Source: Poronia punctata
Taxonomy: Eukaryota; Ascomycota; Sordariomycetes; Xylariales; Xylariaceae
Direction: 5' to 3'
Length of the DNA stretch: 64,000 nt
Assembly: GCA_022579005.1 (NCBI GenBank)
Contig: MU401500.1
Location: 35,571-99,570 of the forward strand
The number at the start of each line of letters is the position of its first letter. Positions within the stretch are counted from its first letter, which is position 1. Made by a program: the position numbers and the translations under genes. Of the stretch, positions 24,660 to 37,243 are shown piece after piece. Below the pieces are notes generated by a model. That model saw nothing but the letters and a program-made list of their open reading frames with translations, was not told where the DNA came from and made no database searches.

Positions 24660-25607
24660 ATGCCTTCCGTACCGCCCGCCAAAATAAACAGCAACGGAAA
24701 GCGACCGGCAGAAACCTCGTCGAACAACACGAACAAATCAACCAAATCCCCCAGCAAAGGAGGAGGAGGAGACGGCAACGGCAACGGCAACAGCGGTAGC
24801 GGTAGCGGAACACCGAAACGACAGAGGCGCGAAAATGCCATCAGCGCCAGCATCAAAGACCGGGCAGCATCGCCCACGCCCACGCCAGCAGCCGCCGCGG
24901 CAGCAGCCAAGGCGACCGATTTCGGCACGCACCTCATGACACAACTAACCTACGTCGTGGATTTCTTGAAGGCCAAGGGCGTTCCCAAGACGTTACAGGA
25001 AGTGCTGGACCACCTGACGCTGGGCCATCTCCCGGAACCCAAGATGCGCCTCTTCGTCGGCTTGATGGCCAAGCATCAACGTATAGAACATATCCCCGCG
25101 CCCAAAGACGTGGCGCAAGAGGATAGATGGCGGATGGGCACCTACCAGTTCAAGGCCAAGATCCCGGGCGTGCACGACAAGATCTCGCTCCTGTCGCATC
25201 TGCAGCAGAAGCGCGACGCCTCGTCGCTCAGCGTCAAGGATCTGAAGGACGGCTGGCCCGATTGCGACCAGGCGTTGACGGAGCTCGAGAACGAGCACAA
25301 GATCCTGGTGGTGCGCACCAAGAAGGATAATATCGCGAAATTCATCTGGTTGGATGACGCGAGGCTCTGGAATACGGTCGACACAGAGTTCATTGCCATG
25401 TGGCACAAGTGCGAACTCCCCGCGCCCGATGACATGGTGCGCAAACTCATTGCCGTCGGGCAGAAGCCGTCTAGTGAGGCTCCGCAGAATGTGGCCAAGG
25501 TCACGACAAAGGCCGCTAAGAAGAGGAAGAGCACTCGTCCGGCCAAGCACCAGAGTAACGCCCATTTGGCACACTTGCTCAAGGATTATACCCACCTTAA
25601 CCGGTGA
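24660..25607 (+). CDS. tfa2: Transcription initiation factor IIE subunit beta
   Basis: Small subunit of TFIIE, which recruits and regulates TFIIH at RNA polymerase II promoters. Single exon, 315 aa. The start at 24660 is the first ATG of the frame and gives MPSVPPAK; the earlier part of the frame has no ATG. After a low-complexity basic N-terminus (Gly/Asn/Ser-rich, then poly-Ala at about 75-88) come the tandem winged-helix repeats: the first at about 90-155, the second starting with FKAKIPGVHDKISLLSHLQ and containing VKDLKDGWPDC, the most diagnostic segment of fungal TFIIE-beta. A Lys-rich segment (KAAKKRKSTRPAKH) sits near the C-terminus. Length fits Tfa2 orthologues. Convergent with the DsbA-like gene. 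Confidence 0.93.
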   Translation: MPSVPPAKINSNGKRPAETSSNNTNKSTKSPSKGGGGDGNGNGNSGSGSGTPKRQRRENAISASIKDRAASPTPTPAAAAAAAKATDFGTHLMTQLTYVVDFLKAKGVPKTLQEVLDHLTLGHLPEPKMRLFVGLMAKHQRIEHIPAPKDVAQEDRWRMGTYQFKAKIPGVHDKISLLSHLQQKRDASSLSVKDLKDGWPDCDQALTELENEHKILVVRTKKDNIAKFIWLDDARLWNTVDTEFIAMWHKCELPAPDDMVRKLIAVGQKPSSEAPQNVAKVTTKAAKKRKSTRPAKHQSNAHLAHLLKDYTHLNR

Positions 25608-26399
25608 ACGCGCGACAACTGAAAACAATACACGAGGCTATCATGTACCAGTTGCATTATTTGTCTCAGGCTTGAGGGAAGGGGGGGAAACAGTTCCGAG
25701 ATTTTTACATGAATGGGAAAGGGCGTTTAACAAGGATCGGCTATTAAAACTGGCTCGGACAGGACAGGCCAGAAACTATAGGTCAAGGCGTTGGGTTTCG
25801 ATGCATTTGCTAGCGTTTAAGTCATTATAGATCATCTTTTTATTCTCTGGCCAGGACAGACTGGGTCTGGCCAGAGATTGTTTTTTCCCTTGTCAAAGCA
25901 AACAACTTACGTGTACATACGCGGTACATGCTCTGGCCAGTCTACGATCAATATCAATCAATGAAGTCAAGCAACATCCCTATTTCTCAGAGGTGACCGG
26001 CTTGATTCGAGACCTTTGGAAACGTCGGTGTTTTGGTTCGAACCTCATTTGGTCCCCTTTTCATCACTCTTTCCATCAATGTATGTACGCGTAAAGCTTA
26101 CTGGTCTTCCCGCCAACACTAAGACCATGAGTCATAAATAGTAAGTAAGGGTGCAGTTACATCTGTAGTCCTGGTCCTTCCCCCAATAGGGTACGTATAT
26201 TTGGACACAGGACTCCGTTTTGGTTTCCACTAATTCATTTGCGCGTCTCGTTCCTTCCATTTGCAACCGGATTTTCATCAAGCAAGTGATGCGGATAGAG
26301 GGGCGTCTGGGCCGTGTTAAGACTTTGCGTCTTCAGAGGACATATAGCAGTCTGGCCAGATGTCTACCCATGCCCAGCACTGCCGGTCGTCGCCGCCGG
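25608..26399. other. Convergent 3' spacer (TFIIE-beta / DsbA-like)
   Basis: Separates two convergent stop codons, so it should contain both 3' UTRs. TCTGGCCAG-type words occur several times (near 25840, 25866, 25931 and 26351). No coding signal was recognised. Confidence 0.45.
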
Positions 26400-27612
26400 T
26401 CACCTGGGTGGCTGGCCGTCCCTACGAGCGGCACCTCTCGCAATGGCCTGGTCGCGGGCGGCCTTGTCTGCGCTGCCAGCATCAATCACTAGTGTGGAGA
26501 GGGTATATTCTTGCTCCGGCTCCATGTTCTGTCGGAGCAGTTCGAATTGGTTTACAAGCAGATCCACCGACTGAAATCCACCGTACACCCATCTTTTATT
26601 GACGACCATGGTAGGGACGGCAACGATAGGGCCTGGCAATCTGCTTTGCACGGCGAGGCGATTCTTCACCTCTTCGGACAATTTGTCGATTGTCCGATCC
26701 CACTCTTCGCTGTCCAGCACAGCTTGGAGTTCGACACGCGGAAAACCTGTCACCGACATGGCAGTGTTTAGGAGCATCTGCGGGTCCGACAGGTCCTCGT
26801 CCTGTTCGTGATACCTTCTGCAAATGGCGTCCAAGAGACGCATCTGAAGATCCGGGCCACGCGGTTGTGGCCGCGAAACGGGTACGTCGGGGGCCCGAAA
26901 AGAGTAGGGAGGGTATGGCGGCGGAACTTTCCCAGGCCCGTACATCGTCAACGCTGTGCTTCTCTGCAAAGTAGGCCTTTCTTGCAATGCAAAGCGAAGC
27001 AGTTTATGAGAGTTTCTCGTTTGGCCTGTGCGGCCGTTCCAGCTGAATCTAATACCAGCTTCCTGGCCGAGTCTACTCCACAGCTCGAACCGGCTTTCCG
27101 GCAGGCCCCGGTATGCGCTATAATAATGTGTTTTAAAGTAGGCTGGTAATGCGCACATCCGTTAGTGAGTGCTCGCTATCACATATGATCGTAGCTAGAA
27201 CGATGGCAAAATAGACCCAAAGTTGGGTGGGCCTCTAAGGTTCATATACGCTTAGCCGCATTGTATATTATAGAGACATCAACAGGAGATGTGCTCGCAG
27301 GGTGTGTGTTGGCATAGACATGGGCTCCCCTTGGTCGAACTTACCGCTAGCCTTTGCCGTAGTTGCAAGAATAGACGGCGTCGCAGTGATTTCAAATACG
27401 GCGTCCGGGTGTCGTTGTTTATAGATATCAATCGCTCGAAATAGATTCTTCATGCCGATGTAACAAAATGGGCAGACAGTGTCGTGGATAAATTCAATGA
27501 CGAAATATCTGGTTTCGAGAGACGCCGCCCCTGACCGAACACGACCTTTACCTTTCTCCGTTGAGTTATCGGACAAGTCTTCGTCAGGTATCAAAAGGTC
27601 TTGGACTTGCAT
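26400..27612 (-). CDS. DsbA-family thioredoxin-fold oxidoreductase (FrnE-like)
   Basis: Predicted thiol oxidoreductase of the DsbA/FrnE group; the substrate is unknown. Two exons, 27612-27345 and 27142-26400 (336 aa), joined across a 202-bp intron (GTAAGT; ACTAAC branch; CCAG acceptor). The active-site motif CPFC is Cys47-Cys50 in FIHDTVCPFCYIG. The inserted helical region has RLGQEAGIRFSWNGRTGQTRNSHKLL, matching the family's G-x-T-xN-(S/T)-xxAH-like helix. The second half of the fold has VPTMVVNKRWVYGGFQSVD, with the cis-proline at VPT. The start is uncertain: 27612 is the ATG nearest the domain, but the frame stays open upstream to an ATG at 27906, which would add an Arg/Ser-rich leader of 98 residues. 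The C-terminus extends about 40 residues beyond the fold. Confidence 0.8.
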
Positions 27613-30600
27613 CTTTAGTCTGCCCTTCCCGGTATCCTCAGCTACGGCAATGTTATTATAAGGAACGGCGAGGCGAATGAAACCAGGGGTGTGTGCCACG
27701 CGATCCGTAGACGCGTAAATCCCGAGAAGTCGTCGATACGAAACTGTCAATATTCCGGCACGGCTCGACCGGCGTGGTTGTGGGGAAGAAATGTGGCAAC
27801 CTATTATGTTGGCTGCTGACAGCACGAATGCGCATCTCGGGGAAGCGGGGACGAAAGGGGCTGAGCCCGCCGAAGTGCAACTGCTGGGCGACGGTAAGCC
27901 CAGCATGCACAATTTGCAGGCTCTTCCAGAAAAGCAACAGAGGCAGGCGATCCGTGCGTTGTGCTAGAGTGCCGGCGTGCCGACTGGCATGCTGGGTTCA
28001 CCCCGTGTAGGTCGGTATATTTGGTTGACAGGTAATGAGTGGACGAGCTATTGACTTAAGCTGGCAGCATACAAGCAAGAGGCCGTCTTGTAGTCAGGCT
28101 GATTAACTAGCAACTTCCTGGCCCATCCCAGGCTGACAAGAGTGGACTCCCATGATCGGATAGCACTTGGTAGGTGCGTGGATTCCGTAGGAAGGGACTC
28201 TTAAGAGTCCCGGTATGCATCACTAATGAATGGAAACAGACGATGTGACAGGTATAAGCCACTCTCTTGGTATGATCCGTAGGAGGTGCACTTCGACAGA
28301 CACAGAGGTCATGTCGGCGTAGACAGGTAGTTGGCAAGGTCGAGTTCAGACGTCCAGAGAAGGAGGAGTCGGTGAGTTGGCCGCGGTTAACTCGGCGATG
28401 ATAGTAGTAAGTTGAACGCTGTGGGGGATAAAGAGCACACACAGAACTATATGAAAAGAGAAAGAAGAAACGAGTCTCTACGTAAAGGATGGGGGCGTAC
28501 GGTGGTACAAACTGACGCCGTCCCCAGCTAGGTTAGGCAGGTACTGAGATATCACCATATTAGGTGTAATTGCCAATGGGGTAGATAAATGTAGGTACGA
28601 TGTGCATGGTGCCTTCCATATAGATGAGATAATTACATGTGACATGAGTGGGGAGCCAAAGGTCTGTATCCCTACGATACTCGTAGGACTAGGCACTGAC
28701 CGCCGCGATATTGCTATTTCTACTGATCACAAATCAAACTCGGCCGTCCCTACAGCATACATACAGCGTACATACAGACTCGTCTACCCCTACTTGGTCG
28801 AGATCGGTTATACTGATCTGTCTCCAACAGACTGCACCTTCATATCGAACCGGCTGCTTTCCGGAATCGAAACATGGTTCGCGCTAGACTGGACCGAACC
28901 AGACTTGGACAAGATCTGATCTCAATACTAATGCCGAGGAAGGTTAGACTAGGCGGGCCCCTAGGCGCCCAGGCATTACCAGGTACTCGTACATACATAA
29001 TAATGATAAGGTGGGCGGATAATCGTCTACCTCCAAAAGGTTAAGAAATATAATTTCAACCGTTTCTTGGTCAGTATCTAGAGGACGGAGAACCGGTAAC
29101 TTTCGTGCAATGAGCACCTTCTGTAATAGGGATGGAGACTGACGCCTGCAGTTGATATAGAGATACAGAAGATATTGGTAGGGAAAGTATTACCGACTTT
29201 GGGGCAGATGCATACTTACCTAGGTACTCCACATGGGGCTCTCCGAGTCTAGCGTGGCCTTTCATCTTGACCCCCGGCAGAGGAAAAATACTATATGTCT
29301 CAGGTAAACCTACCGTCTTTAATCTGCATGATCGTGATTTATAACATAAAACTAAACAATTAATAGATATTCTGCTCTCTCTATTCCCTCTCCCTATACA
29401 ACATCTTGCTACACAACCAATCAGGCAGGGAATCTGCTAGACTAACCTGGGTATAGTAAATAGAACAGGTACCAATGCACCCAGCTTTGAGATTCTATGG
29501 GTTGCCTATACTATATAGTCAGCATAAGCGGTATATATGTACGGGCTTTTGCAAAAGATGCGGCCTTGCAAAAGACCGCGGATAAGAGACGATGGAGACC
29601 GTCCGGTGCGGTATAGCTTCCGATATTGTAAGTCTTCACCGGCAAATCTTCTTCCAGAAGACAAGAGTTATGATGCATCATATAAGCTAAGTAAGTTATA
29701 TCCAGGTTCTAGGGGTATGTCGAGGGACACGCATATTCTTAGACAAAAATTGAGAACACTTAGGATTTATGTTGACGCAACATTCTTACCAGGCCATGGA
29801 TGACCGACTCTCACGTTATGTAAACAATTTATTATTTACCTTTTTGTAAAGGTTGTGGCAATGGGGCATATATAGACCGTTTTATTACCCCCGATGTGCT
29901 TCCCTTCAGGCTTGATTTTGTGTCATACAATCCACAGTGCCCTCTAATGATTCCGTAATCCTGGAAGTTATACACATTGTGTCGTTTTGGTGAAAAATAG
30001 GAAGTCAAACGCCTGTCGCTGTCCTTAAGGTCCCGTGCTCGCTATCCCTGCCCGCTTGTAAGAAACGTGGAATAAAATCAGAAGATGATCATGGCCCTCT
30101 TATCCTGGCCGTATGCCTAAACTCCATGTCTGTTGACATTTTTGCCCTAACCACGAAATAGTCCAGTGTGGCCTAATTTTTCTCCATATTTTGCAAAGCC
30201 TAAAACAAGGACCAGAACCAGAACCACCACACAAAGAAGAATTCGCCAGTGAGCCTCTGCTCAATTTGCTCTTGGGGGGACGAGTCTTTGGCAATCATGT
30301 CTTCACATGGTTGTCGAGCGACAGTCCATAGATCGGAGTCTTGCAACATTGCCCGGTATGACTTATGTCGGGATATCTTGGGCAAATCGCCTCAGCCCTG
30401 AATCATCGTAATGGCAAGCACGTGCGTATCCACGAGCCGCACATCTGTGCAAGCCCTCTTTTAAATCTAGTGCAGAATCACCATGGCCAAGCTACTAGTT
30501 CTGGCCAAATCTCTGGTCAGCCAAATAGCCCGAATCGATGGCACAGGTCGGATAGCCAGGTCCGAGATTAGGGTCAGCACTTGGGTCCAACTCCAAACCT

Positions 30601-30659
30601 TGTCCATCTATCAGAATGAGGCCATCATCAACCTGTGAAAAGTCAACAAGGCTGCCATC
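27613..30659. other. Spacer between DsbA-like and C2H2 factor genes
   Basis: The first 300 bp are an open continuation of the DsbA-like frame (leader or N-terminal extension). The rest is AT-rich, with short frames lacking motifs; one 105-codon plus-strand frame at 28602-28919 begins at GTG and resembles nothing I know. The stretch nearest 30660 should be the 3' UTR of the C2H2 factor. No further gene is supported. Confidence 0.45.
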
Positions 30660-32168
<1,509 letters not shown>

Positions 32169-34976
32169 TGTGTACGTCGGGCGGATGGGTAACGGCAGAG
32201 AGAATACTTGTAGATGTCTGTCTTATTAGGATTGGCCCACAGTCAGTAACAACAGAATTGAAGGTGGACGACTCTGACTGGTGAGTTCAGGTCCGGTGCG
32301 GCCAAGGCTCAGTGGAGGAATCGAGATGCTATTGAATCAAAATGGCGGCTTTCGAGACCGGATGGGCGCCGGAGGAGAGCTTCACAAACATACTTGCATC
32401 TTGCAGATGTGGAGAATAGGGTGAAGTAATGTAAAATGGAAGTACTCACTGTTAATCCCCTTTGCCTGCCGTTTACTGAGAGGAGAGCAAAGTAATCACA
32501 AAATGTATCGTGTGGTCTGGAGTTGATTGTCGTTGGGAAATCAAAAATGTTGAAGACGCGGGTGCAGATTTAATAATTTACAGCAGAGGTGACGAACCAT
32601 TGACAATGTCAAATCAGGTGAAGTGAATGCTAGGTACTGTACCTTCTAGTAGGCGGACCCACTGACTGTGCTTGGTGCCTTGCTCCGCCTGGGTTTGTAC
32701 ATATACTTACCAATAAACAAACAGGGTACAGCACTAGCTAAGTTAACCACTTATATTTAGGAGATTAGAAGCACTGGGATTTAAATAACTTTCCTGCTAT
32801 CTGATATAAAGTACATATCTAATATAACATTAGTATAGGAATCAACATTTTACTATGTACACCCAAGGTATCTCTCATTACAGGTTGACTTGAACATGCC
32901 TATATGTTGTCAAGTAAAAGAGATATCATAGGTACAGGGTAATACCTAGGTAAGATCCCTGTGGTGGTTGAGATGATAACACTCTAAGCAAACATGGCCA
33001 AGTCCTGCTTGCATTTCTCCCATTCAAAGTAAAATGGACTTGGTAGCGTATTGTTACATATCGTTTCAATGGATACAGGGATCGTACAGGTTGACCAGCT
33101 AAAACAAAACCGAACGTCTGCCGTCATCGACCGATGCATTTACTTACAAGTCAAAGCAGAATTGACATTGTCTAGATACTACAAAAATAAGGCCAATACG
33201 TACATTTAGCTAAGACTTTCAAGACATAACCGGTGACTGCATGCTTGCTTGCTTGCTTGCTTGCTCTTCATAACATTGTGTACATCTCGGAGCAGGGCAG
33301 AAGCATACAAAACCTTTCACTCCAAAACAAGCGGTTCTAGCTTTGCCGGTACCAGGCCTAGCAAATAATTCCCAGATTCATCTACACATATACTTGGCCA
33401 ACATTAGTTTAAAAAAAACTGTCTGTCAATATTACCGGCTGTTCCTAAGATATTGCCTTGAACAGTTACCTGCACTTCTTGTAAGTTTGCTCTCTACACA
33501 TACATTTATTTCCGCATCGTTGGTGCTTCTATCTGGCCCCCTTTTGGTGCCTGGATTCTACAGTCCTGGCCTCTATTGAGTACAAGTACATACCTGCGAT
33601 GTCTACATGATATACCTTATGTAGGAGCTGTATTTGTAGAGAACGCTGACCTGGTCTTACAAATATCCCACTTCCTATTAAAAGGGTCGGAGTACTAGTC
33701 TAACCTGAAGTGCACTCTTAACACAAGCACACGATACTTGTATCTAGAATGCAAACAATTTGAACTCACATCAAGCATTGCATTTTGTACATACATTATC
33801 GCCAGAGCCCTAGACTAACACAGCTGGAAATGACCTTTGTTTCCCAGAAATTTCGTTACAATATAATCGCGTTGTCCAGCAGAAGTACAGACTTGTAAAC
33901 AAACCTTTTGTCAAGATATGTGTACCAAACTAAGTGCCTGCCAAGACCAATTAGACCAACAGAAGCCATTAGGTTAGCCCACCTTTCCTAGAGTCTGACG
34001 GTAGAGCTCCCGGGTCACCGGACTAGAATCCGTCTTCCGGGGTATTATATTCTAGCAGTGAAATTTCAAGTGCAGACGCTCCATGCTTGTGTTTTTGCTA
34101 AGTAACTGGTACATCCAGCCCAGAGCCTCATCTCGGCAGTACCAAACAACTGGTATCTGCCAACGTTTGTATTTCACAGTGCGTAACGCTCAGAATAACA
34201 CATATGAAACTGTGTTCTATTTTGAATTGGGTTGATTTTGGGGCCCCTGGGTTTGGGACTTGCCACAAAAGAGCCAAACTTCCAGTCTTTACCAATTTTA
34301 CTTGTAATATTTTAGTCTGACGTAACATTGTTACTGGTAGCACTGACTATTTGCTTTTTCGATTTATTACTAATCTAAAGCATATGTAGGTCTGTCGTAG
34401 CAACTTAGTATCATATCAAGGAATGATAACCTAACAATGATCATGTCAAACCAAACCAGGATGTCAGCTAACAATACAAAGGTCCAAGTCCCTGATACCA
34501 ACGTAGTAGGAGCTGGTAATTTGTAACACAATCCTCTATTTCTGCGATGACGGGCAAAGGCAGGGCCTAGGCGTCCCATGGTGACATCATGGCAACTTTC
34601 GAAGACACGCATCCCCTTGCAAAAGCTACATACCTATCTTACATATGGACTTTTCCTCAACCGGCCCCGGGGCGCCATGTTGGTAGTGGCTCTTCATCTG
34701 GGTGAGTTCCCAACAAGAGAACATGAGAGGCCCAACCCTCTTACCTCTTAACAGGCATCTTATCGCTGGAGTTTGGCCTTCTACCTTGGAGTATTGCGTA
34801 GATGACGATGATGGACATCACTCTTTTTCCTTTGGATCCCATATAAATTCCAAATGTAAGAATTGGCAAAACATCCCAAGTACTCCAATCCTTCACTGTG
34901 TATCCTGAGTCCTGACAAGACGTACCTGGTCATTTCCTGTTTGGATGGTAAGTTGCGTTAACCCTATCCAGTCGCA
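32169..34976. other. Upstream region of the C2H2 factor
   Basis: About 2.8 kb between the C2H2 start codon and the 5S gene. The first 450 bp are GC-richer and contain several AG/GT junction-like words, suggesting a long and possibly spliced 5' leader; this is inference. Further out it is AT-rich with a GCTT tandem repeat at about 33242-33265. No coding gene recognised on either strand. Confidence 0.4.
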
Positions 34977-34982
34977 TATAAA
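34977..34982 (+). promoter_or_regulatory. TATA element of the 5S gene
   Basis: TATAAA 28 bp before the first base of the 5S gene. Upstream TATA-like boxes at about this distance are known for dispersed 5S genes of filamentous fungi and help position TFIIIB. Confidence 0.65.
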
Positions 34983-35004
34983 CCCCAGTTGGCATCGAAA
35001 TACC

Positions 35005-35123
35005 ACATACGACCATAGCCTCTAGAGAATTCGGGATCCCGTCCGCTCTCCCATAGACAAGCTAGAGAGCGCCAGATTAGTAGTTGGGTCGGTGACGACC
35101 AGCGAATCCCTGGTGTTGTATGT
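35005..35123 (+). rRNA. 5S ribosomal RNA
   Basis: RNA polymerase III gene for the 5S rRNA of the large ribosomal subunit. About 119 nt. It begins ACATACGACCATA and ends GTTGTATGT, so the two ends pair to form helix I (ACATAC with GTATGT). It also contains GGGATCCCGTCCGCTCTCCC, TTAGTAGTTGGGTCGGTGAC and CCAGCGAATCCC, which match Neurospora-type fungal 5S nearly base for base. A single dispersed copy is normal in Pezizomycotina, where 5S genes are not in the rDNA repeat. Flanked by a TATA box and a T6 terminator, so it looks functional. Exact ends are accurate to one or two bases. Confidence 0.96.
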
Positions 35124-35128
35124 TTTTT
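35123..35128 (+). terminator. Pol III terminator of the 5S gene
   Basis: Run of six T directly at the 3' end of the 5S gene, the standard RNA polymerase III stop signal. Confidence 0.8.
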
Positions 35129-35614
35129 CCTTCTTTTTCACATATACTCTTATGAATATTTTTGTGTGCTTTCCCTAGGTGCACAGCCTTTATCGACCAC
35201 CCTGCGTCGTACCGCTTTTGCCTTGAAATGTGTTATGCCCCTTGGTTACGACTAGACCCTACAGACCTGAGATGAAACACGTATTCGAATACCGGGTAAC
35301 CTAATTCAATCAGGGGATTCATCCCGCCCCCTTTGACCTAACCTAGGTTATTACACGACCCCACACGCGGCAAGTTGATTGGTTGCTGCATGTAAATATA
35401 CCAAGTAGCTTGGAGGGGCAGGCAGCACCCTGCAATTGCGTGTGCCAGAGCAGCCTATAATGGCGGGGCATCTTTACTGGAAAACATCAGGTCATTGCTA
35501 AAGGCGACGACAAAACACTTCTTCTTTGCCTACCTACCTTAGGTATCATCCAAAAAGGCCACTGCTAAAAACAGACTTTCCGGATTTCAGACACAGTTCC
35601 CATATTCGGACACC
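35129..35614. other. Spacer between 5S and RING gene
   Basis: About 490 bp with an AACCTAGGTT palindrome near 35340. It presumably includes the RING gene promoter and leader. Nothing else seen. Confidence 0.4.
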
Positions 35615-36481
35615 ATGGCGACCAATCCATATGAAGGTACGACTAGCAGAGCTTCAGAAGCCCCTCCATAAGCCCACCGAATTCAGATCACGATTAGCTC
35701 ACGCACAAGCAGTCGAACATGGCATAAAATCGGCGACAGAACCCAAGAAACGTCGCCGCGTCGACATGGCGACATTCACATCGCACCTACATCAGATACA
35801 GCCTGACCCGTCCTCTCGAACGGCATCGTCACGCGCGGGGCCCACGCCCGTCGACATGGCGGGTCTCTTCCAGCTGGTACAAGACCAATTCGCGACGCTC
35901 GCCACCGATTCGCCGTCAGACACCAACCGGGATTTTCTGACCTCGCTCCTCGAATCGATCCAGGCCGACGTCGAGTCGCCGCCCGATCGCCTCGAGGGCG
36001 TCGATGAGACGTATCTGGCCGACCTCGACCGCGTGCCGCGTAAGAAGCTGCAGGACGATCCCGAAGGTCAATGCATGATCTGCGCTGAAAAGTTCCTCGA
36101 TGACCCTTACCCGCTTGTTGTCAAGCTGCCGTGTCACGGCCCGCATATCTTCGATCTGGAGTGTGTTGGGCCCTGGCTGTTGAGCAAGGGCACGTGTCCT
36201 GCATGTCGCTATGATCTCAAGGTACGAATACGACTTCTCGTACCCCCATAGCTGCCCTGCGCGTGTGTGCGCATCCAATGCTCTTGGCTATCCGCTTCAA
36301 TACTAATCGCCTTCTGTTTCTTACTGTTCTCTGATATACATGTATCCTTCTTCTTCTGTGGCAAGGCCGTGTTTTGCACCCTATATCTACAAGCTACTAA
36401 TGACTTCGCTTGCAGAAAAAGAAGGTCGAGATACCCAAGGATGAAGAAGAGGACGAAGACGTAGATGGGCTCTACGGTTAA
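35615..36481 (+). CDS. Small RING-finger protein (putative E3 ubiquitin ligase)
   Basis: Likely ubiquitin ligase or RING adaptor; partner unknown. Three exons: 35615-35636, 35710-36221 and 36416-36481 (199 aa). I chose the ATG at 35615 because splicing its 22-nt exon (MATNPYE) to 35710 gives a sensible start; the continuous frame before 35710 reads through an intron bounded by GTACGA and ACAAG. The RING lies at about 129-172: CMIC, then LPCHGPHIFDLECVGPWL, then CPAC. The position usually held by His after Phe is Asp (IFDLEC). The middle (50-90) has VDMAGLFQLVQDQFATLA, predicted helical. The last exon encodes a Lys-then-acidic tail (KKKVEIPKDEEEDEDVD). The second intron (194 bp) has a CTAAT branch and TTGCAG acceptor. 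Confidence 0.85.
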
Positions 36482-36814
36482 GTGCAATAATGTACATGGT
36501 GTATACTGTGTAGCATGGTGATCGAGGCAGGAAATACGGACAAACATAAACCCAGGTGTTTAGTGATACCCAGATAGCGCTTAATAAAAACAAGAACAAA
36601 TCGGAAGGATAATTGATGCAATATGCGTCATTCCATACCAGGAATTACTTTACTACATGGGTTTGCAATCGTCGACCAACTTTAAAAAGTCCATACGTGT
36701 GATCCACGTAGGGATATAACCTCTACGGCCCCGTTGTGCGGTCAGAGCAATAGTAAGACTTATATACAATTCCTTTCCCATAGCGCTACTCCTATCGTCA
36801 AAGCTATACCGTAC
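36482..36814. other. Convergent 3' spacer
   Basis: Lies between the stop codons of the RING gene (+) and the small mitochondrial-type gene (-). It should contain both 3' UTRs; AATAAAA occurs near 36582-36590. Nothing else recognised. Confidence 0.4.
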
Positions 36815-37243
36815 TCAAACAACCTTCCCGGACTTGGCCGAAGAATGTCCACCACTAGCCTTGGACTTTCCAAGCTTAGGTGTACTCTCGCTGGTCCCCT
36901 TTCCGCCCTCGGAAAAGCTATGGTTGGCAGGACTGGACTCGAGCGGGCTGTCCTTGTTCTGCTGCTTTGCGCCTTGTTCGGCTGTGTCCTTGGCTTCCTC
37001 TGGAGACGTCTTCTTGGGGTTGAAGGCGGCATCGTCATGCTTGGCCGCCGTCTCGTCGTCTGTCCCGCTCTGCGTGTACTCGTGTGCCTTTGGCTTCAGC
37101 GACTCCCGGTCCATGTCATCCTTGTACGGAATGCGGTTCACGGCTGTCTGGTGCAGGAGACGGGTTTGGATTTGGGTTATGCGGCTGCTCGGTAGTAGGC
37201 GCGCCGGCGCGGATCGGAAGACGGAGGTGCGGAGGGCAGACAT
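36815..37243 (-). CDS. Small conserved-type protein, probably mitochondrial
   Basis: 142 aa, single exon; function not recognised. The start at 37243 gives MSALRTSVFRSAPARLLPSS, an amphipathic Arg/Ser-rich stretch without acidic residues, typical of a mitochondrial presequence, with RLLHQTAVNRIPY as a possible cleavage region. The rest is hydrophilic and probably disordered: Lys/Glu/Asp/Ser-rich, with KPKAHEYTQSGTDDETA and a Gly/Ser/Lys C-terminus ending KSGKVV. The frame is open further upstream, but that part is AT-rich leader-like DNA, so I prefer the internal ATG. I believe similar short proteins occur widely in Sordariomycetes, but cannot name a family. Coding status is supported by length, GC-rich third positions and the presequence. 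Confidence 0.65.
   Translation of the reverse strand: MSALRTSVFRSAPARLLPSSRITQIQTRLLHQTAVNRIPYKDDMDRESLKPKAHEYTQSGTDDETAAKHDDAAFNPKKTSPEEAKDTAEQGAKQQNKDSPLESSPANHSFSEGGKGTSESTPKLGKSKASGGHSSAKSGKVV

Noticed and set aside
24993..25628. Long antisense frame (211 codons) opposite TFIIE-beta
   Set aside because: Shadow of a GC-rich, strongly coding sense frame; no motif and no splice logic.
28602..28919. 105-codon plus-strand frame
   Set aside because: Begins at GTG and has no domain, conserved-looking block or splice context.
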